Shown here: positions 46,462 to 56,766 of the stretch, in pieces
Position numbering within the stretch: position 1 is the stretch's first letter
Layout of the letters: each line of letters opens with the position of its first letter
Assembly (NCBI RefSeq): GCF_034043515.1
Contig: NZ_CP138214.1
Span: 62,001-126,000 of the forward strand
Direction of reading: 5' to 3'
DNA from: Pseudomonas sp. MUP55
GTDB lineage: Bacteria > Pseudomonadota > Gammaproteobacteria > Pseudomonadales > Pseudomonadaceae
Length of the DNA: 64,000 nucleotides
The notes under the pieces: model-generated
The model's input: only the letters and a program-made list of their open reading frames with translations
Database searches by the model: none
Told to the model about the DNA's origin: nothing
Position numbers and translations under genes: made by a program

Positions 46462-47232
46462 TCAGAACGCCGGCTTGATCGCGCCTTTGTACTTCTCTTC
46501 GATGAATTGCTTCACTTCAGGTGTGTGCAGGGCCGCTACCAGCTTCTTCACCGCGTCCGAATCCTTGTTGTCTTCACGGGTCACCAGGATGTTCACGTAA
46601 GGCGAGTCGCTGCCTTCGATTACCAGGGCGTCCTTGGAAGGGTCCAGCTTGGCTTCCAGCGCGTAGTTGGTGTTGATCAGCGCCAGGTCGACCTGGGTCA
46701 GCACGCGCGGCAGGGTGGCGGCTTCCAGCTCACGGAACTTCAGGTGCTTGGTGTTATCGGTGATGTCCTTGATGGTCGACAGGATGTTGGTCGGGTCCTT
46801 CAGGGTAATCAGGCCGTTCTTGGCCAGCAGCAGGAGGGCGCGGCCGCCGTTGGTGGCGTCGTTCGGGATCACTACGTTGGCGCCGTCTGGCAGCTCGTCC
46901 AGCTTCTTGTACTTGCTCGAATACGCGCCCAGGGGTTCCAGGTGCACGGCGCCGACGCTCACCAGGTGAGTGCCCTTGGCCTTGTTGAATTCATCCAGGT
47001 ACGGTTGGTGCTGGAAGAAGTTGGCGTCCAGGCGCTTTTCAGCCACTTGGACGTTGGGCTGCACATAGTCGGTGAAGACTTTGACCTGCAGGTCCACGCC
47101 TTCTTTAGCCAGCGCAGGCTTCACGAATTCGAGGATTTCCGCGTGCGGCACCGGCGAAGCAGCGACCTTGAGGGTCTCGGCATGGGCGGAAAACGCGGCA
47201 ACGGCGGCGAAAGCAACCAGTAGTTTTTTCAT
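46462..47232 (-). CDS. metQ: Methionine ABC transporter substrate-binding protein
   Basis: This 256-residue NlpA-family binding protein has a signal peptide (MKKLLVAFAAVAAFSAHA) and then ETLKVAASPVPHAEILEFV, typical of MetQ. It captures methionine in the periplasm for the MetN-MetI transporter. No lipobox cysteine is seen at the cleavage site, so it appears soluble. Transcribed after metN and metI, with an ATG following AAGGAGC. Confidence 0.93.
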   Translation of the reverse strand: MKKLLVAFAAVAAFSAHAETLKVAASPVPHAEILEFVKPALAKEGVDLQVKVFTDYVQPNVQVAEKRLDANFFQHQPYLDEFNKAKGTHLVSVGAVHLEPLGAYSSKYKKLDELPDGANVVIPNDATNGGRALLLLAKNGLITLKDPTNILSTIKDITDNTKHLKFRELEAATLPRVLTQVDLALINTNYALEAKLDPSKDALVIEGSDSPYVNILVTREDNKDSDAVKKLVAALHTPEVKQFIEEKYKGAIKPAF

Positions 47233-47283
47233 CCAGCAAGCTCCTTGTTCGGACATCTGCCGGCACCAGGCCGGCCATGGCCA

Positions 47284-47958
47284 TTATTTTCGAGAAAAAT
47301 GCACCACCAGCCGGTCGCCGACGGTTTGCAGAATTTGCACCAGGATCAACAGCATCACCACGGTGACCACCATCACATCGGTCTGGAAGCGCTGGTAACC
47401 GAAACGGATCGCCAGGTCGCCCAGGCCACCGGCACCGACCACGCCGGCCATCGCCGTGTAGGACACCAGTGTAATCGCCGTCACGGTAATGGCCGCGAAG
47501 ATGCCGGGACGTGCTTCGGGCAGCAGGGCGTTGGTGATGATCTGGCGCGTCGTGGCGCCCATCGACTGAGTGGCCTCGATGATGCCGCGGTCCACTTCAC
47601 GCAGGGCGGTTTCCACCAGGCGCGCAAAGAATGGCGTGGCGCCGACGACCAGCGGCGGAATCGCACCGGCTACACCCAGCGAGGTGCCAGTGATGAGTAC
47701 GGTGAATGGAATCATCACGATCAGCAGGATGATGAACGGCAGCGAACGCAGGATGTTCACGATCAGCGACAGCAAGGCGTACAAGCCTTTTTGCTCGAAC
47801 AACTGACGTGGACTGGTCAGGAACAGCAGCACGCCCAGGGGCAGGCCCAGCACGACCGTGAAGAACAGCGAGCCGAACAGCATGATCATGGTATCGCCGG
47901 TGGCGAGCCAGATTTCGGACCAGTCGATGTTGGCGAAAAAACTCAGGAACAGGTCCAT
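47284..47958 (-). CDS. metI: Methionine ABC transporter permease
   Basis: This 224-residue inner-membrane permease has about five hydrophobic segments. The EAA loop is EVDRGIIEATQSMGATTRQIITNALLPEARPG, where MetN docks. The start TMIMLFGSLFFTVVLGLPLGVLLF is typical. Its start touches the metN stop (one shared base), which couples their translation. Confidence 0.95.
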   Translation of the reverse strand: MDLFLSFFANIDWSEIWLATGDTMIMLFGSLFFTVVLGLPLGVLLFLTSPRQLFEQKGLYALLSLIVNILRSLPFIILLIVMIPFTVLITGTSLGVAGAIPPLVVGATPFFARLVETALREVDRGIIEATQSMGATTRQIITNALLPEARPGIFAAITVTAITLVSYTAMAGVVGAGGLGDLAIRFGYQRFQTDVMVVTVVMLLILVQILQTVGDRLVVHFSRK

Positions 47959-48965
47959 CAGCGCAGCACCTCCATATGAACGTCTGCGGCGGTGAAGCGC
48001 GCAAAGGCGGCGTCCATGTCACCGCCCGTGACTGCGAGGGTCAATTGCCCGTAGGGGATGTCTTTGATGCGGTCGATACGACCGGCCAGGATGCTGTAGT
48101 CCACCCCCGTTTCACGGGCGACGGTACCCAGCAGTGGCGCGTAGGTCGCTTCGCCCTGGAAAGTCAGACGCACGATACGACCCGGTACGTGGGCGAAGTC
48201 ATCGCGCTGCTCGCCTTCATCGACCTGTTCGGCCTCCTGGACAAAGCGCTTGGTGGTCGGATGCTTGGGGTGCAGGAACACGTCGGCCACCGAGCCTTGC
48301 TCGACGATCACGCCGGCGTCCATCACGGCGACCTGGTCGCATACGCGGCGAATCACATCCATCTCGTGGGTGATCAACACGATGGTCAGCTTCAGTTCGC
48401 GGTTGATTTCGGCCAGCAGTTGCAGCACCGACGCGGTGGTTTGCGGGTCGAGGGCGCTGGTGGCTTCGTCGCACAGCAGAATCTTTGGCTTGGTTGCCAG
48501 GGCGCGGGCGATGCCGACGCGCTGCTTCTGACCGCCAGACAGTTGCGCCGGGTACTTCCTGGCGTGGTCCGACAGGCCGACGCGGGCGAGCAGCTCGGCC
48601 ACGCGCAGGTCGATTTCCTTGCGTGACAATTCGCCGGCCAATGTCAGCGGCAGCGCCACGTTGTCTGCAACGGTCTTGGACGCCAGCAGATTGAAGTGCT
48701 GGAAGATCATGCCGACCTGCTGACGGAAGCGGCGCAGACCGTAGGCATTCAGCGCGGTAACTTCCTCACCGTCGACGCTGATCTGCCCGCCGCTCGGCTC
48801 TTCAAGGCGATTGATCAGGCGCAGCAGGGTGCTTTTTCCCGCACCCGAGTGGCCAATCAGGCCAAACACCTGGCCGTTCTCGACGCGCAGGCTGGTGGGG
48901 TGCAGGGCGGGAATATCCTTACCGGCGACGCGGTAGGTTTTATGGACGTTTTGAAACTCGATCAC
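47958..48965 (-). CDS. metN: Methionine ABC transporter ATP-binding protein
   Basis: This 335-residue ATPase has Walker [10 protein letters not shown], signature [15 protein letters not shown] and Walker [15 protein letters not shown]-terminal NIL domain (residues about 255-335) senses methionine and inhibits transport when methionine is high. It leads the metNIQ operon. The 264 bp upstream, shared with katE, hold no gene that I can see. Confidence 0.95.
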   Translation of the reverse strand: MIEFQNVHKTYRVAGKDIPALHPTSLRVENGQVFGLIGHSGAGKSTLLRLINRLEEPSGGQISVDGEEVTALNAYGLRRFRQQVGMIFQHFNLLASKTVADNVALPLTLAGELSRKEIDLRVAELLARVGLSDHARKYPAQLSGGQKQRVGIARALATKPKILLCDEATSALDPQTTASVLQLLAEINRELKLTIVLITHEMDVIRRVCDQVAVMDAGVIVEQGSVADVFLHPKHPTTKRFVQEAEQVDEGEQRDDFAHVPGRIVRLTFQGEATYAPLLGTVARETGVDYSILAGRIDRIKDIPYGQLTLAVTGGDMDAAFARFTAADVHMEVLR

Positions 48966-49229
48966 GTAGCGAACCTTGTGGGGCGCATGGAAAAGGGATC
49001 AGCGGTTAGCCGGGCGCGCATTTTAGCCTGTCCAACCAGCGTTTCTTAGCATTTATTTCGTATCCGTCCAGCGATTTGGCAATAACGAGACCGAAGGTCA
49101 TAAAAAGGGAACGGCTCATAACCCTGTCAGTCACTACTTGAGCAATACGATGTCTCGGGTGCCGTGCCCGGGGCTTCATTCAAAAGAGCCGGGGACCGCC
49201 TGGCCACTTTGACTAAGGAGTTTTGACTG

Positions 49230-51371
49230 ATGAGTACCAAGAAGCCAGGCACCCCGCCGAAGAGTGAACTCGCGGGCACCGATACCCTGGACCGAGGCAA
49301 TACCAACGTCAAATTGCAGGCGTTGGAAGAATTCCGCTCCGATGCAACCGGCCAGGCCCTGCGCACCAACCAGGGCGTGAAAATCTCTGACAACCAGAAC
49401 ACCCTAAAGGTCGGCGCCCGTGGCCCGTCGCTGCTGGAAGACTTCATCATGCGTGAGAAGATCACGCACTTTGACCATGAGCGCATCCCGGAGCGCATCG
49501 TGCATGCCCGCGGTACCGGCGCCCATGGCTATTTCCAGAGCTACGGTGACCATTCGGCGCTGACCAAGGCAGGTTTCCTGCGCACTCCAGAACATAAAAC
49601 GCCGGTGTTCGCGCGTTTTTCCACGGTGCAGGGTCCGCGTGGTTCCGGTGACACCGTGCGTGATGTGCGCGGCTTTGCCGTGAAGTTTTTCACCGACGAA
49701 GGCAACTTCGACCTGGTGGGCAACAACATGCCGGTGTTCTTCATTCAGGACGCGATCAAGTTTCCTGACTTTGTACACGCGGTAAAACCTGAGCCGCACA
49801 ACGAGATTCCTACCGGCGGCTCAGCGCACGATACGTTCTGGGATTTTGTTTCGTTGCAGCCGGAATCGGCGCACATGGTGATCTGGGCCATGTCTGACCG
49901 CGCGATTCCAAAAAGCCTGCGCGCGATGCAGGGTTTTGGTGTGCACACCTTCCGCCTGATCAATACTGAGGGTAAGTCGAGCTTCGTCAAATTCCACTGG
50001 CGGCCGAAGGTCGGCACCTGCTCCCTGGTGTGGGACGAAGCGCAAAAGCTTGCCGGTAAAGATACCGATTACCACCGTCGCGACCTGTGGGAATCGATCG
50101 AAAGCGGCGACTATCCCGAGTGGGAACTGGGCGTGCAGATCGTCGCCGAAGAAGACGAACACAAGTTTGACTTCGACCTGCTCGACCCGACCAAAATCAT
50201 CCCCGAAGAGCTGGTACCGATCACCCCGCTGGGCAAGATGGTGCTCAACCGCAACCCGGATAACTTCTTCGCTGAAGTCGAGCAGGTCGCGTTCTGCCCA
50301 GGCCACATTGTGCCGGGTATCGACTTCACCAATGACCCGCTGCTGCAGGGCCGTCTGTTTTCCTACACGGATACCCAGATCAGCCGACTGGGCGGGCCGA
50401 ACTTTCATGAAATCCCGATCAACCGTCCGGTGGTGCCGTTCCACAACGGCCAGCGCGACGCGCAGCATCGCACTGTTATCGACAAGGGGCGCGCGGCCTA
50501 CGAGCCCAACTCCATAGACGGCGGCTGGCCGAAGGAAACCCCTGCCGGCCCGACTGATGGTGGCTTTGAGTCCTACTACGAGCGCGTCGATGCCAACAAA
50601 GTGCGGGAGCGCAGTGAGTCCTTCGGCGACCATTTCTCCCAGGCCACGCTGTTTTTCAACAGCATGAGCCACCACGAGAAAGAGCACATCATCGCGGCTT
50701 ACAGCTTTGAGCTGGGCAAGGTGGAGCGTGAGTTTATCCGCGCGCGTCAGGTCAACGAGATCCTGGCTAACATCGACCTCGAACTGGCCAAGCGCGTGGC
50801 GCAGAACCTGGGCCTGCCGGCGCCGACCAACGGCAGCGTGCCTGCGCGAGAAACGTCGCTGAAGGTGTCGCCGGCGTTGAGCCAGGTGAATCTGCTGTCC
50901 GGCGATATCAAGACCCGCAAAGTCGCGATTCTGGCGGCTAACGGCGTGGACGGCGCGGCGATCGATGCACTCAAGGCCGCGCTTGAGTCTGAAGGCGCAC
51001 ACGCCAAGTTGCTGGGGCCGACTTCGGCGCCTGTGACTACTGCCGATGGCAAGACCCTGCCGGTGGATGCGTCGATGGAAGGCATGCCGTCCATTGCGTT
51101 TGACGCGGTGTTTATCCCGGGCGGCAAGGACTCGGTGAAGGCGCTGAGCGGCGACGGCGTGGCCTTGCATTACGTGCTGGAAGCGTACAAGCACCTGAAG
51201 GCGATTGCGGTTGCCAGTGACGTGAAGCCCTTGTTGGATCTGCTGAAGCTGGAGGCGGATGCGGGGTTGATCGTGGGCGCGGATGCCAAGGCGTTCAAGG
51301 CGTTCTTTGCGGCGATTGCCCAGCATCGGGTCTGGGATCGGGAGCCTAAGGCCAAGGCGATTCCGGCTTAA
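49230..51371 (+). CDS. katE: Catalase HPII (large-subunit, heme)
   Basis: This 713-residue enzyme breaks down hydrogen peroxide. The catalytic histidine lies in [19 protein letters not shown] and the heme ligand tyrosine in [18 protein letters not shown]. The C-terminal 150 residues (from about 565) form the flavodoxin/DJ-1-like domain of large catalases ([18 protein letters not shown]). Long N-terminal arm is present, so the protein is full length. A ribosome site AAGGAG precedes the ATG. E. coli katE is RpoS-dependent; I did not find a clear RpoS promoter here. Confidence 0.95.
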   Translation: MSTKKPGTPPKSELAGTDTLDRGNTNVKLQALEEFRSDATGQALRTNQGVKISDNQNTLKVGARGPSLLEDFIMREKITHFDHERIPERIVHARGTGAHGYFQSYGDHSALTKAGFLRTPEHKTPVFARFSTVQGPRGSGDTVRDVRGFAVKFFTDEGNFDLVGNNMPVFFIQDAIKFPDFVHAVKPEPHNEIPTGGSAHDTFWDFVSLQPESAHMVIWAMSDRAIPKSLRAMQGFGVHTFRLINTEGKSSFVKFHWRPKVGTCSLVWDEAQKLAGKDTDYHRRDLWESIESGDYPEWELGVQIVAEEDEHKFDFDLLDPTKIIPEELVPITPLGKMVLNRNPDNFFAEVEQVAFCPGHIVPGIDFTNDPLLQGRLFSYTDTQISRLGGPNFHEIPINRPVVPFHNGQRDAQHRTVIDKGRAAYEPNSIDGGWPKETPAGPTDGGFESYYERVDANKVRERSESFGDHFSQATLFFNSMSHHEKEHIIAAYSFELGKVEREFIRARQVNEILANIDLELAKRVAQNLGLPAPTNGSVPARETSLKVSPALSQVNLLSGDIKTRKVAILAANGVDGAAIDALKAALESEGAHAKLLGPTSAPVTTADGKTLPVDASMEGMPSIAFDAVFIPGGKDSVKALSGDGVALHYVLEAYKHLKAIAVASDVKPLLDLLKLEADAGLIVGADAKAFKAFFAAIAQHRVWDREPKAKAIPA

Positions 51372-51391
51372 TTCTTGGTTGCCTGTTAGGA

Positions 51392-51468
51392 CGCTATCGG
51401 GGGCAAGCCCCCTCCCACACTTGAATGCATTCACAATTCAAATGTGGGAGGGGGCTTGCCCCCGATGC
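51392..51468. repeat. REP pair, tail-to-tail orientation, family A
   Basis: Unlike the other pairs, the complement arm (ATCGGGGGCAAGCCCCCTCC) comes first and the forward arm (GTGGGAGGGGGCTTGCCCCC) second, so the conserved ends face inward. About 25 bp lie between them. It sits between the convergent katE and the TPR-like lipoprotein gene. Confidence 0.88.
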
Positions 51469-51470
51469 TT

Positions 51471-52190
51471 TTAGTCTGCCTTGCGCGGAATCAGCACAAC
51501 CTGCGCCGGAATGTGTTTCAAAATCTGCCGGTGGATTTTCAGGTCATATCCCGCATCGATGCGCTTCACCCGTTTGGTCAGCAACGTGGCCAGCCACGGG
51601 TAATCCTGGGTGCGTGGCACCTGGATGCTCACGTCGCACTGGTAATTCACCACGTCGGTGGCAATGGCGTCCAACTGATGGCGCATGTCTTCGACATCTG
51701 CCAGGTTCAACGCCACGGTGGTGCTCGGCGCCGCCGGGTCGATGACTTTGGCTGCCGGCTTGGCTTCGGCGGCTTTCAGGGCGGCTTCGGCCTGATCCAG
51801 CTCGGCTTTGCGCGCATGGCTGATGGCGCTGTTGACGCCACCGGTCAGGGCTGGTGCCTTGGGCATCAATGCACGGGCACGGCTCAAGGCTGTGGCGGCG
51901 GCGTTGACGTCACCCTTTTGCAGCACGATCTGGCTGCGCTGCAGGTAGGCTTCGGCCAACTGCCGCTGGTACGCCTCAAGCGCCGGATCGTTGGGCGATT
52001 GGGCTTGCAGCGAGGCGAGTTGGTCTTCGGCCGTGGCCAATTCGCTGCTGGCCAGGTTTTGTTCCAGCTGTGCGATGGCCGCAGCGCGCGGGTCCGACGC
52101 TTGGGGAGCGGCGGGCGGTGTGCTTTGACAAGCGCCCAGCAGCAGGGAAAATGCGGCAAGGAGCAGATAACGGAAGGTGAACGGCTTCAT
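51471..52190 (-). CDS. TPR-like lipoprotein (PA5502-like)
   Basis: This 239-residue protein has a lipoprotein signal (YLLLAAFSLLLGAC, lipid on Cys near residue 21). Residues about 35-150 are alpha-helical and repeat-like (LEQNLASSELATAEDQLASLQAQ, QKGDVNAAATALSRARALMPKAP), resembling tetratricopeptide units. The C-terminal part (about 160-239) looks beta-rich. No function is known; in P. aeruginosa a homologue lies beside znuB. Convergent with katE. Confidence 0.8.
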   Translation of the reverse strand: MKPFTFRYLLLAAFSLLLGACQSTPPAAPQASDPRAAAIAQLEQNLASSELATAEDQLASLQAQSPNDPALEAYQRQLAEAYLQRSQIVLQKGDVNAAATALSRARALMPKAPALTGGVNSAISHARKAELDQAEAALKAAEAKPAAKVIDPAAPSTTVALNLADVEDMRHQLDAIATDVVNYQCDVSIQVPRTQDYPWLATLLTKRVKRIDAGYDLKIHRQILKHIPAQVVLIPRKAD

Positions 52191-52227
52191 TCCTGCGACT
52201 CTCTATTTGCGCAAAAAGCGAGCAAGT

Positions 52228-53016
52228 CTACACCCCTCGACGGGGCAGGACAAAACTCAGCAGAAACAGGGCGGCCGCCGATACCACAATCGACGGCCCG
52301 GCCGGCGTGTCCTTGAACCACGACAACGCCAGGCCTCCACACACTGCCAGCATGCCCAACAGGCTGGCGCCGATTGCCATCTGCTCCGGCGAGCGAGCGT
52401 GGCGCTGAGCGGCGGCTGCGGGAATGATCAACAGCGACGTGATCAACAATACGCCGACTATCTTCATCGCGACAGCGATCACCACTGCGATCAACAGCAT
52501 CAGCGCCAGGCGCAGGGCGGGCACGGGCAGGCCTTCAACCGTGGCGAGCTCTTCGTGCACGGTGATCGCCAGCAGCGGACGCCACAGGCTCACCAGCAGC
52601 ACCAGCACGGCCGCGCTGCCGCCGAGGATCCACCCAAGATCGGCAGGGCTGATCGCCAGCAGGTCGCCAAACAGGTAGGCCATCAGGTCGATGCGCACTT
52701 CATGCATGAAGCTCAGCACCACCAGGCCCAGGGACAAGGTGCTCGGCGCGAGGATGCCGAGCAGCGTGTCGGAGGCCAACGGCTGGCGCTGTTGCAGCGT
52801 CACCAGCAACACCGCCAGCAGCAGGCAGCCGACGGTGACGGCGATGGTCGGGCTCACGTCCAGCAGAAAGCCCATGGCCACGCCGAGCAGCGCGGCATGG
52901 GACAAGGTATCGCCAAAGTACGCCATGCGCCGCCAGACCACGAACGAGCCCAACGGGCCCGCCACCAACGCCAGAGCCAAGCCTGCCAGCAGGGCGTAGA
53001 GCAGAAAATCAGCCAT
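52228..53016 (-). CDS. znuB: Zinc ABC transporter permease
   Basis: This 262-residue inner-membrane permease has seven to eight hydrophobic segments. The start [45 protein letters not shown] is the classic ZnuB/ABC-3 signature. It forms the zinc channel with ZnuC. The ATG at 53016 lies 8 bp inside the end of znuC. The ORF is open for 46 codons upstream, but that part overlaps znuC out of frame. Confidence 0.94.
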   Translation of the reverse strand: MADFLLYALLAGLALALVAGPLGSFVVWRRMAYFGDTLSHAALLGVAMGFLLDVSPTIAVTVGCLLLAVLLVTLQQRQPLASDTLLGILAPSTLSLGLVVLSFMHEVRIDLMAYLFGDLLAISPADLGWILGGSAAVLVLLVSLWRPLLAITVHEELATVEGLPVPALRLALMLLIAVVIAVAMKIVGVLLITSLLIIPAAAAQRHARSPEQMAIGASLLGMLAVCGGLALSWFKDTPAGPSIVVSAAALFLLSFVLPRRGV

Positions 53017-53794
53017 GCTTGCAGCTATCTCCATGAACATGAGGGTGGGGGGCGGCGGGGTCGTCAACCACGGCGCCATGCAAATCATGGGCGTGGTCGT
53101 GATGGTGATGGTAGATCGCCAGGCTTTGCGCGTTCTTACCGAACAGTTCGACAAACGCCGGGTCGCCGCTGACCTGTTCCGGGTGGCCGGAACAGCACAC
53201 GTGACGGTTGAGGCAGACCACCTGGTCAGTGGTGCTCATCACCAGGTGCAGATCGTGGGAGACCATCAACACACCGCAGCCGTGACGGTCGCGCAGACGG
53301 GTGATCAGGCTGTACAGCTCGGCTTGGCCGGCGACGTCGACGCCTTGCACGGGCTCATCGAGCACCAGCAGTTCCGGTTCGCGCAACAGGGCGCGGGCCA
53401 GCAGCACACGCTGCATTTCGCCGCCGGAGATGCTCTGCACCGGGCTGTCGATCACTTGTTCGGCGCCGACTTCCTTGAGTGCCGCCTGCGCACGCGCACG
53501 GTCGACCCCAGGCACCAGGCGCAGGAAGCGCAAGACTGAAAGCGGAAGTGTCGGGTCCACATGCAGCTTTTGCGGCATATAGCCCACGCGCAGTTTGGGC
53601 TTGCGCCATACGCTGCCGCGGTCGGGCTTGAGCAGGCCCAGAACGGCGCGCACCAGGGTGGTCTTGCCCGCGCCATTGGGGCCGATCAGCGTAACGATCT
53701 GGCCCGGCTCCACGCTCAGGGCAATATTATCCAGCACGTTTTGCCCGGCGAACGTGACCCCGACCTGCTCCAGGCGGATTAACGCATTGCTCAT
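53009..53794 (-). CDS. znuC: Zinc ABC transporter ATP-binding protein
   Basis: This 261-residue ATPase has Walker [16 protein letters not shown], signature [15 protein letters not shown] and Walker [13 protein letters not shown]. The C-terminal tail is histidine-rich ([15 protein letters not shown] and HPHVHGD), as in ZnuC proteins that bind zinc. Its start overlaps the zur stop (TGATG) and its end overlaps znuB by 8 bp, so zur-znuC-znuB form one operon. Confidence 0.95.
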   Translation of the reverse strand: MSNALIRLEQVGVTFAGQNVLDNIALSVEPGQIVTLIGPNGAGKTTLVRAVLGLLKPDRGSVWRKPKLRVGYMPQKLHVDPTLPLSVLRFLRLVPGVDRARAQAALKEVGAEQVIDSPVQSISGGEMQRVLLARALLREPELLVLDEPVQGVDVAGQAELYSLITRLRDRHGCGVLMVSHDLHLVMSTTDQVVCLNRHVCCSGHPEQVSGDPAFVELFGKNAQSLAIYHHHHDHAHDLHGAVVDDPAAPHPHVHGDSCKHG

Positions 53795-54276
53795 CAAGCC
53801 CCCTGACAGCCCGAGCACAGGCCGACCACTTCGACCGTTTGCCCTTCGACACTGAAACCCACCTCGGCGGCGCTTTTAACGATCGCGTCACTGATGCTTT
53901 TTTGTTCAAGCTCGATGGCGGCGTGGCACTGGCGGCAAATCAGGAACTGGCCCTGATGCGCATGTTCCGGGTGGTTGCAGCCGACAAAGGCATTGAGCGA
54001 GGCGATGCGGTGCACCAGGCCGTTTTCCAGCAGGAAGTCCAGCGCACGGTAAACCGTGGGTGGCGCGGCGCGGCGGCCGTCCTGTTCGCTGAGCACACCG
54101 AGGATGTCGTAAGCGCCCAGCGGCTTGTGGCTTTGCCACACCAGCTCCAGCACGCGTCGACGCAGCGCAGTCAGGCGCAAACCCTTCTGCGCACACAGGG
54201 TGTCAGCCTCCGACAGCGCGGTGTGAACGCAGTGAGAGTGATCGTGGGGACGACTGGCAAGCGGTGTTATAGGCAT
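53794..54276 (-). CDS. zur: Zinc uptake regulator (Fur family)
   Basis: This 160-residue repressor blocks znu genes when zinc is plentiful. The DNA-binding region includes [28 protein letters not shown] and [18 protein letters not shown]. Zinc-site cysteines are [10 protein letters not shown] and GLCSGCQGA, with His in NHPEHAHQG. First gene of zur-znuC-znuB, and divergent from znuA across 67 bp that hold a candidate Zur box. The same gene is also called np20 in P. aeruginosa. Confidence 0.95.
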   Translation of the reverse strand: MPITPLASRPHDHSHCVHTALSEADTLCAQKGLRLTALRRRVLELVWQSHKPLGAYDILGVLSEQDGRRAAPPTVYRALDFLLENGLVHRIASLNAFVGCNHPEHAHQGQFLICRQCHAAIELEQKSISDAIVKSAAEVGFSVEGQTVEVVGLCSGCQGA

Positions 54277-54301
54277 GAGCGGCGACAGATATTTGATAGA
54301 G

Positions 54302-54316
54302 ACGTTATTATGTTAC
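54302..54316. promoter_or_regulatory. Candidate Zur box between zur and znuA
   Basis: ACGTTATTATGTTAC matches 11 of 15 positions of the Zur consensus core ATGTTATAATATAAC. It sits 26 bp from the zur start and 28 bp from the znuA start and can serve both promoters. Confidence 0.5.
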
Positions 54317-54343
54317 CCGTTCCTACGCCATTGAGTGGTCATC

Positions 54344-55264
54344 GTGTCCCGACTTTTTCCCGTTTTTGTCGTATTTGTCACCAGTTTGTTCATGGCTGGC
54401 GCCGCTCAGGCCGAGGTGAAGGTGCTCACCAGCATCAAGCCGCTGCAGCTGATCGCCGCTGCTGTGCAGGACGGTGTGGCGGTTCCCGAGGTGTTGCTGC
54501 CGCCGGGAGCGTCCCCGCATAACTTCGCGTTGCGCCCATCCGACGTACGGCGGGTGCAGTCGGTAGACCTGCTCTACTGGATCGGGCCGGATATGGAAAC
54601 ATTCCTGCCGCGCGTGCTCAAAGGTCGTACGGCGGCAACGGTGGCCGTGCAGGACCTGCCAGGCATGAAACTGCGCCGTTTCGGCGAAGATAGCCACTCG
54701 CATGCCGACGAAGCGGACGAACATGATCACGATCATCGCCCAGGCAGTGTGGATGCGCATTTGTGGTTGTCGACGGTGAACGCACGGGTGATTGCGGCGC
54801 GCATGGCGGCTGACCTCAGTGCTGCCGACCCGGCCAACGCCGAGCGTTATCAGAGCAACGCGAAGGCCTTCGAGGGTCGCCTGGATGCCCTGGATGCGCG
54901 CCTGAAGAAACGTCTGGCGGGCGTTGAAGGCAAACCCTACTTTGTATTTCACGAAGCCTTTGATTACTTCGAAGACGCTTACGGCCTGAAGCACGCCGGC
55001 GTGTTTGCCGTTGCGGCCGAGGTGCAGCCGGGGGCGCAGCATGTGGCCGCGATGCGTGCGCGCTTGCAGGAAGTGGGTAAGACCTGTGTATTCAGCGAGC
55101 CGCCGTTGCGACCGCGCCTGGCTGAAACGCTGGTGGCTGGCTTGCCGGTGAAGCTGGCGGAACTGGACGCGCTGGGTGGCTACACCCCGGCGACTGCGCA
55201 AGGTTATGAGCAGGTGCTGGAAAAGCTGGGCAATGACCTGGCTGGATGCCTGGAATCTCTCTAA
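54344..55264 (+). CDS. znuA: Zinc ABC transporter substrate-binding protein
   Basis: This 306-residue periplasmic protein has a signal peptide (FPVFVVFVTSLFMAGAAQA) and then EVKVLTSIKPLQLIAAAV. The zinc ligands include His in GASPHNFALRPSDV, His in YFVFHEAFDYFED, and a histidine-rich loop SHSHADEADEHDHDH of ZnuA type. I chose the GTG at 54344; the GTG at 54335 has no ribosome site, while GAGTGG lies before the chosen one. Divergent from zur. Confidence 0.94.
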   Translation: MSRLFPVFVVFVTSLFMAGAAQAEVKVLTSIKPLQLIAAAVQDGVAVPEVLLPPGASPHNFALRPSDVRRVQSVDLLYWIGPDMETFLPRVLKGRTAATVAVQDLPGMKLRRFGEDSHSHADEADEHDHDHRPGSVDAHLWLSTVNARVIAARMAADLSAADPANAERYQSNAKAFEGRLDALDARLKKRLAGVEGKPYFVFHEAFDYFEDAYGLKHAGVFAVAAEVQPGAQHVAAMRARLQEVGKTCVFSEPPLRPRLAETLVAGLPVKLAELDALGGYTPATAQGYEQVLEKLGNDLAGCLESL

Positions 55265-55282
55265 CAGCCACCTCAGTTCAAT

Positions 55283-55370
55283 GTGGGAGGGGGCTTGCCC
55301 CCGATAGCGGTGGGTCAGCCAGCAGATGTATCAGCTGATCCAAAGCCATCGGGGGCAAGCCCCCTCCCAC
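55283..55370. repeat. REP pair (inverted), family A
   Basis: Arms GTGGGAGGGGGCTTGCCCCC and complement flank about 37 bp. It lies between the convergent znuA and thrB genes. Confidence 0.92.
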
Positions 55371-55390
55371 ATTTTTAACCCTGTGTATCT

Positions 55391-56344
55391 TTAGAGCGCG
55401 AACGGCAGGTGGACGCTGACTTGCTGACGCTGCACCAGCCGATGCTCGAACTCTGCCGGGTCATGAATCAATACATCCTGCCCGGCAAACGCCTGCGCGG
55501 CGATCAGGCGTGACAGCCAGAACCGCACGCAGGCCACTCGCAGCAGGGTCGGCCACAGCTCGGCTTCCTTCGCGGTAAACGGCCGCAGCCCCGCATAAGC
55601 GCCCAGCAACGCACGGGCGCGCTGCCCGTCAATCACGCCGTCGGCATCCGAACACCAGTCGTTCAGAGCGATGGCCACGTCGTACAGCATCGGCCCCGAG
55701 CAGGCGTTGTAGAAGTCGATCAGGCCCGTCAGGTGCGTGCCTTCGAACATCGCGTTATCGCGAAACAGGTCGCCGTGCACGTTAGCGCGTGGCAGTGCCA
55801 GGATCTGCGCCTTGTGGGCTTCGATCTCGCCCAAGGCATCCTGCAGAAGGCGCTGTTGCGCGTCGTTCAAGTGTGAAATCAGCTGCGCACCTTCACTGAG
55901 CATCCATTCCAGCCCGCGATCGGTCTTGCGCTCCAGTACCTTTTCACCCTGGGTCGCCAGGTGCAGGTGACCGAGCAGCTCACCAACCTGGGCGCAATGC
56001 TGGGCGTTGGCCTCCTTAATGTGCTTGCCGGCCAGGCGTGGCTGCAGCAGCGCCGGTTTGCCGGCCAGCGTGCGCAGGGCGATGCCGTCGGTGGTGCGCA
56101 GGGCGTAGGGCACGGGCAGGTCGGCGTCGTGGAGCACGTCGAGCAGCTCGATAAAGAACGGCATTTCAGCGACGGGGCCGCGCTCAACCAGGGTCAGGAC
56201 GAACTCGCCCTGTTCCAGGCTGATGAAGAAATTGGTGTTTTCGCTACCGGCGGCAATCCCCTGGAAATCAAGCAGGCGGCCGAGCCCGTAAGGGGCAAGA
56301 AAGGTTTCCAGCTCGGGCCGAGCCAGGGGGGTGAACACAGACAT
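55391..56344 (-). CDS. thrB: Homoserine kinase (aminoglycoside phosphotransferase fold)
   Basis: This 317-residue kinase phosphorylates homoserine in threonine synthesis. It is the Pseudomonas-type ThrB with the APH/choline kinase fold, not the GHMP type of E. coli. Seen motifs are GSENTNFFISLEQGEFVLTL, the catalytic loop NVHGDLFRDNAMFEG (H-x-D) and LIDFYNACSGPMLYDVAI (metal-binding Asp). The start is MSVFTPLARPELETFLAPYGLG. It is followed by a small DUF2782 gene upstream (higher coordinates) on the same strand, so transcription runs DUF2782 then thrB. Confidence 0.92.
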   Translation of the reverse strand: MSVFTPLARPELETFLAPYGLGRLLDFQGIAAGSENTNFFISLEQGEFVLTLVERGPVAEMPFFIELLDVLHDADLPVPYALRTTDGIALRTLAGKPALLQPRLAGKHIKEANAQHCAQVGELLGHLHLATQGEKVLERKTDRGLEWMLSEGAQLISHLNDAQQRLLQDALGEIEAHKAQILALPRANVHGDLFRDNAMFEGTHLTGLIDFYNACSGPMLYDVAIALNDWCSDADGVIDGQRARALLGAYAGLRPFTAKEAELWPTLLRVACVRFWLSRLIAAQAFAGQDVLIHDPAEFEHRLVQRQQVSVHLPFAL

Positions 56345-56401
56345 GGTTAAAAACTGCCGTTACGGGCGCCGCTCAGGACGGCGCCGGTTGAAGTTAGGAC
56401 A

Positions 56402-56692
56402 TCATTTCCATTCGAAGATCTTCCATGACGGGATCAGCATATCCGGCTGGTCAGAGCGGATGAAGTTCGCGTCGGTCCCGTCCGCGCGTACCAGGAAATA
56501 CGGTGGAGCACCTTTGGGCGTTACCTTGATGGCGTACAGGAAGCCGTTTTGGCGGTACTCCTGGATTGTCTTGTCGCCTTCCGTGCGAATGGTCACTTCC
56601 GGGTCCGCCGAAGGGGCATCGTCTGCCGCCATGGCAGCCATCGGAGCGAGTGCAATCAAGCCAGTGAACAGCAGGCGTTTGAATGTACGCAT
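56402..56692 (-). CDS. DUF2782 periplasmic protein
   Basis: This 96-residue protein has a signal peptide (RLLFTGLIALAPMAAMAA) followed by EVTIRTEGDKTIQEYRQNGFLYAIKVTPKGAPPYFLV, the DUF2782 signature. Function is unknown. It lies between thrB and the divergent polA, 57 bp upstream of thrB on the same strand, as in other Pseudomonas. Confidence 0.88.
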   Translation of the reverse strand: MRTFKRLLFTGLIALAPMAAMAADDAPSADPEVTIRTEGDKTIQEYRQNGFLYAIKVTPKGAPPYFLVRADGTDANFIRSDQPDMLIPSWKIFEWK

Positions 56693-56766
56693 GATAACCT
56701 TGTCCCTTTGTTTTCATTGGTCCGGCTATTCTAGCGCCTGACCCGCCGAAAAGGTTGATCCTGCTC

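Noticed and set aside
49821..51434. 537-codon open frame opposite katE
   Set aside because: A shadow of the catalase gene; no motif, and it runs into a REP element.
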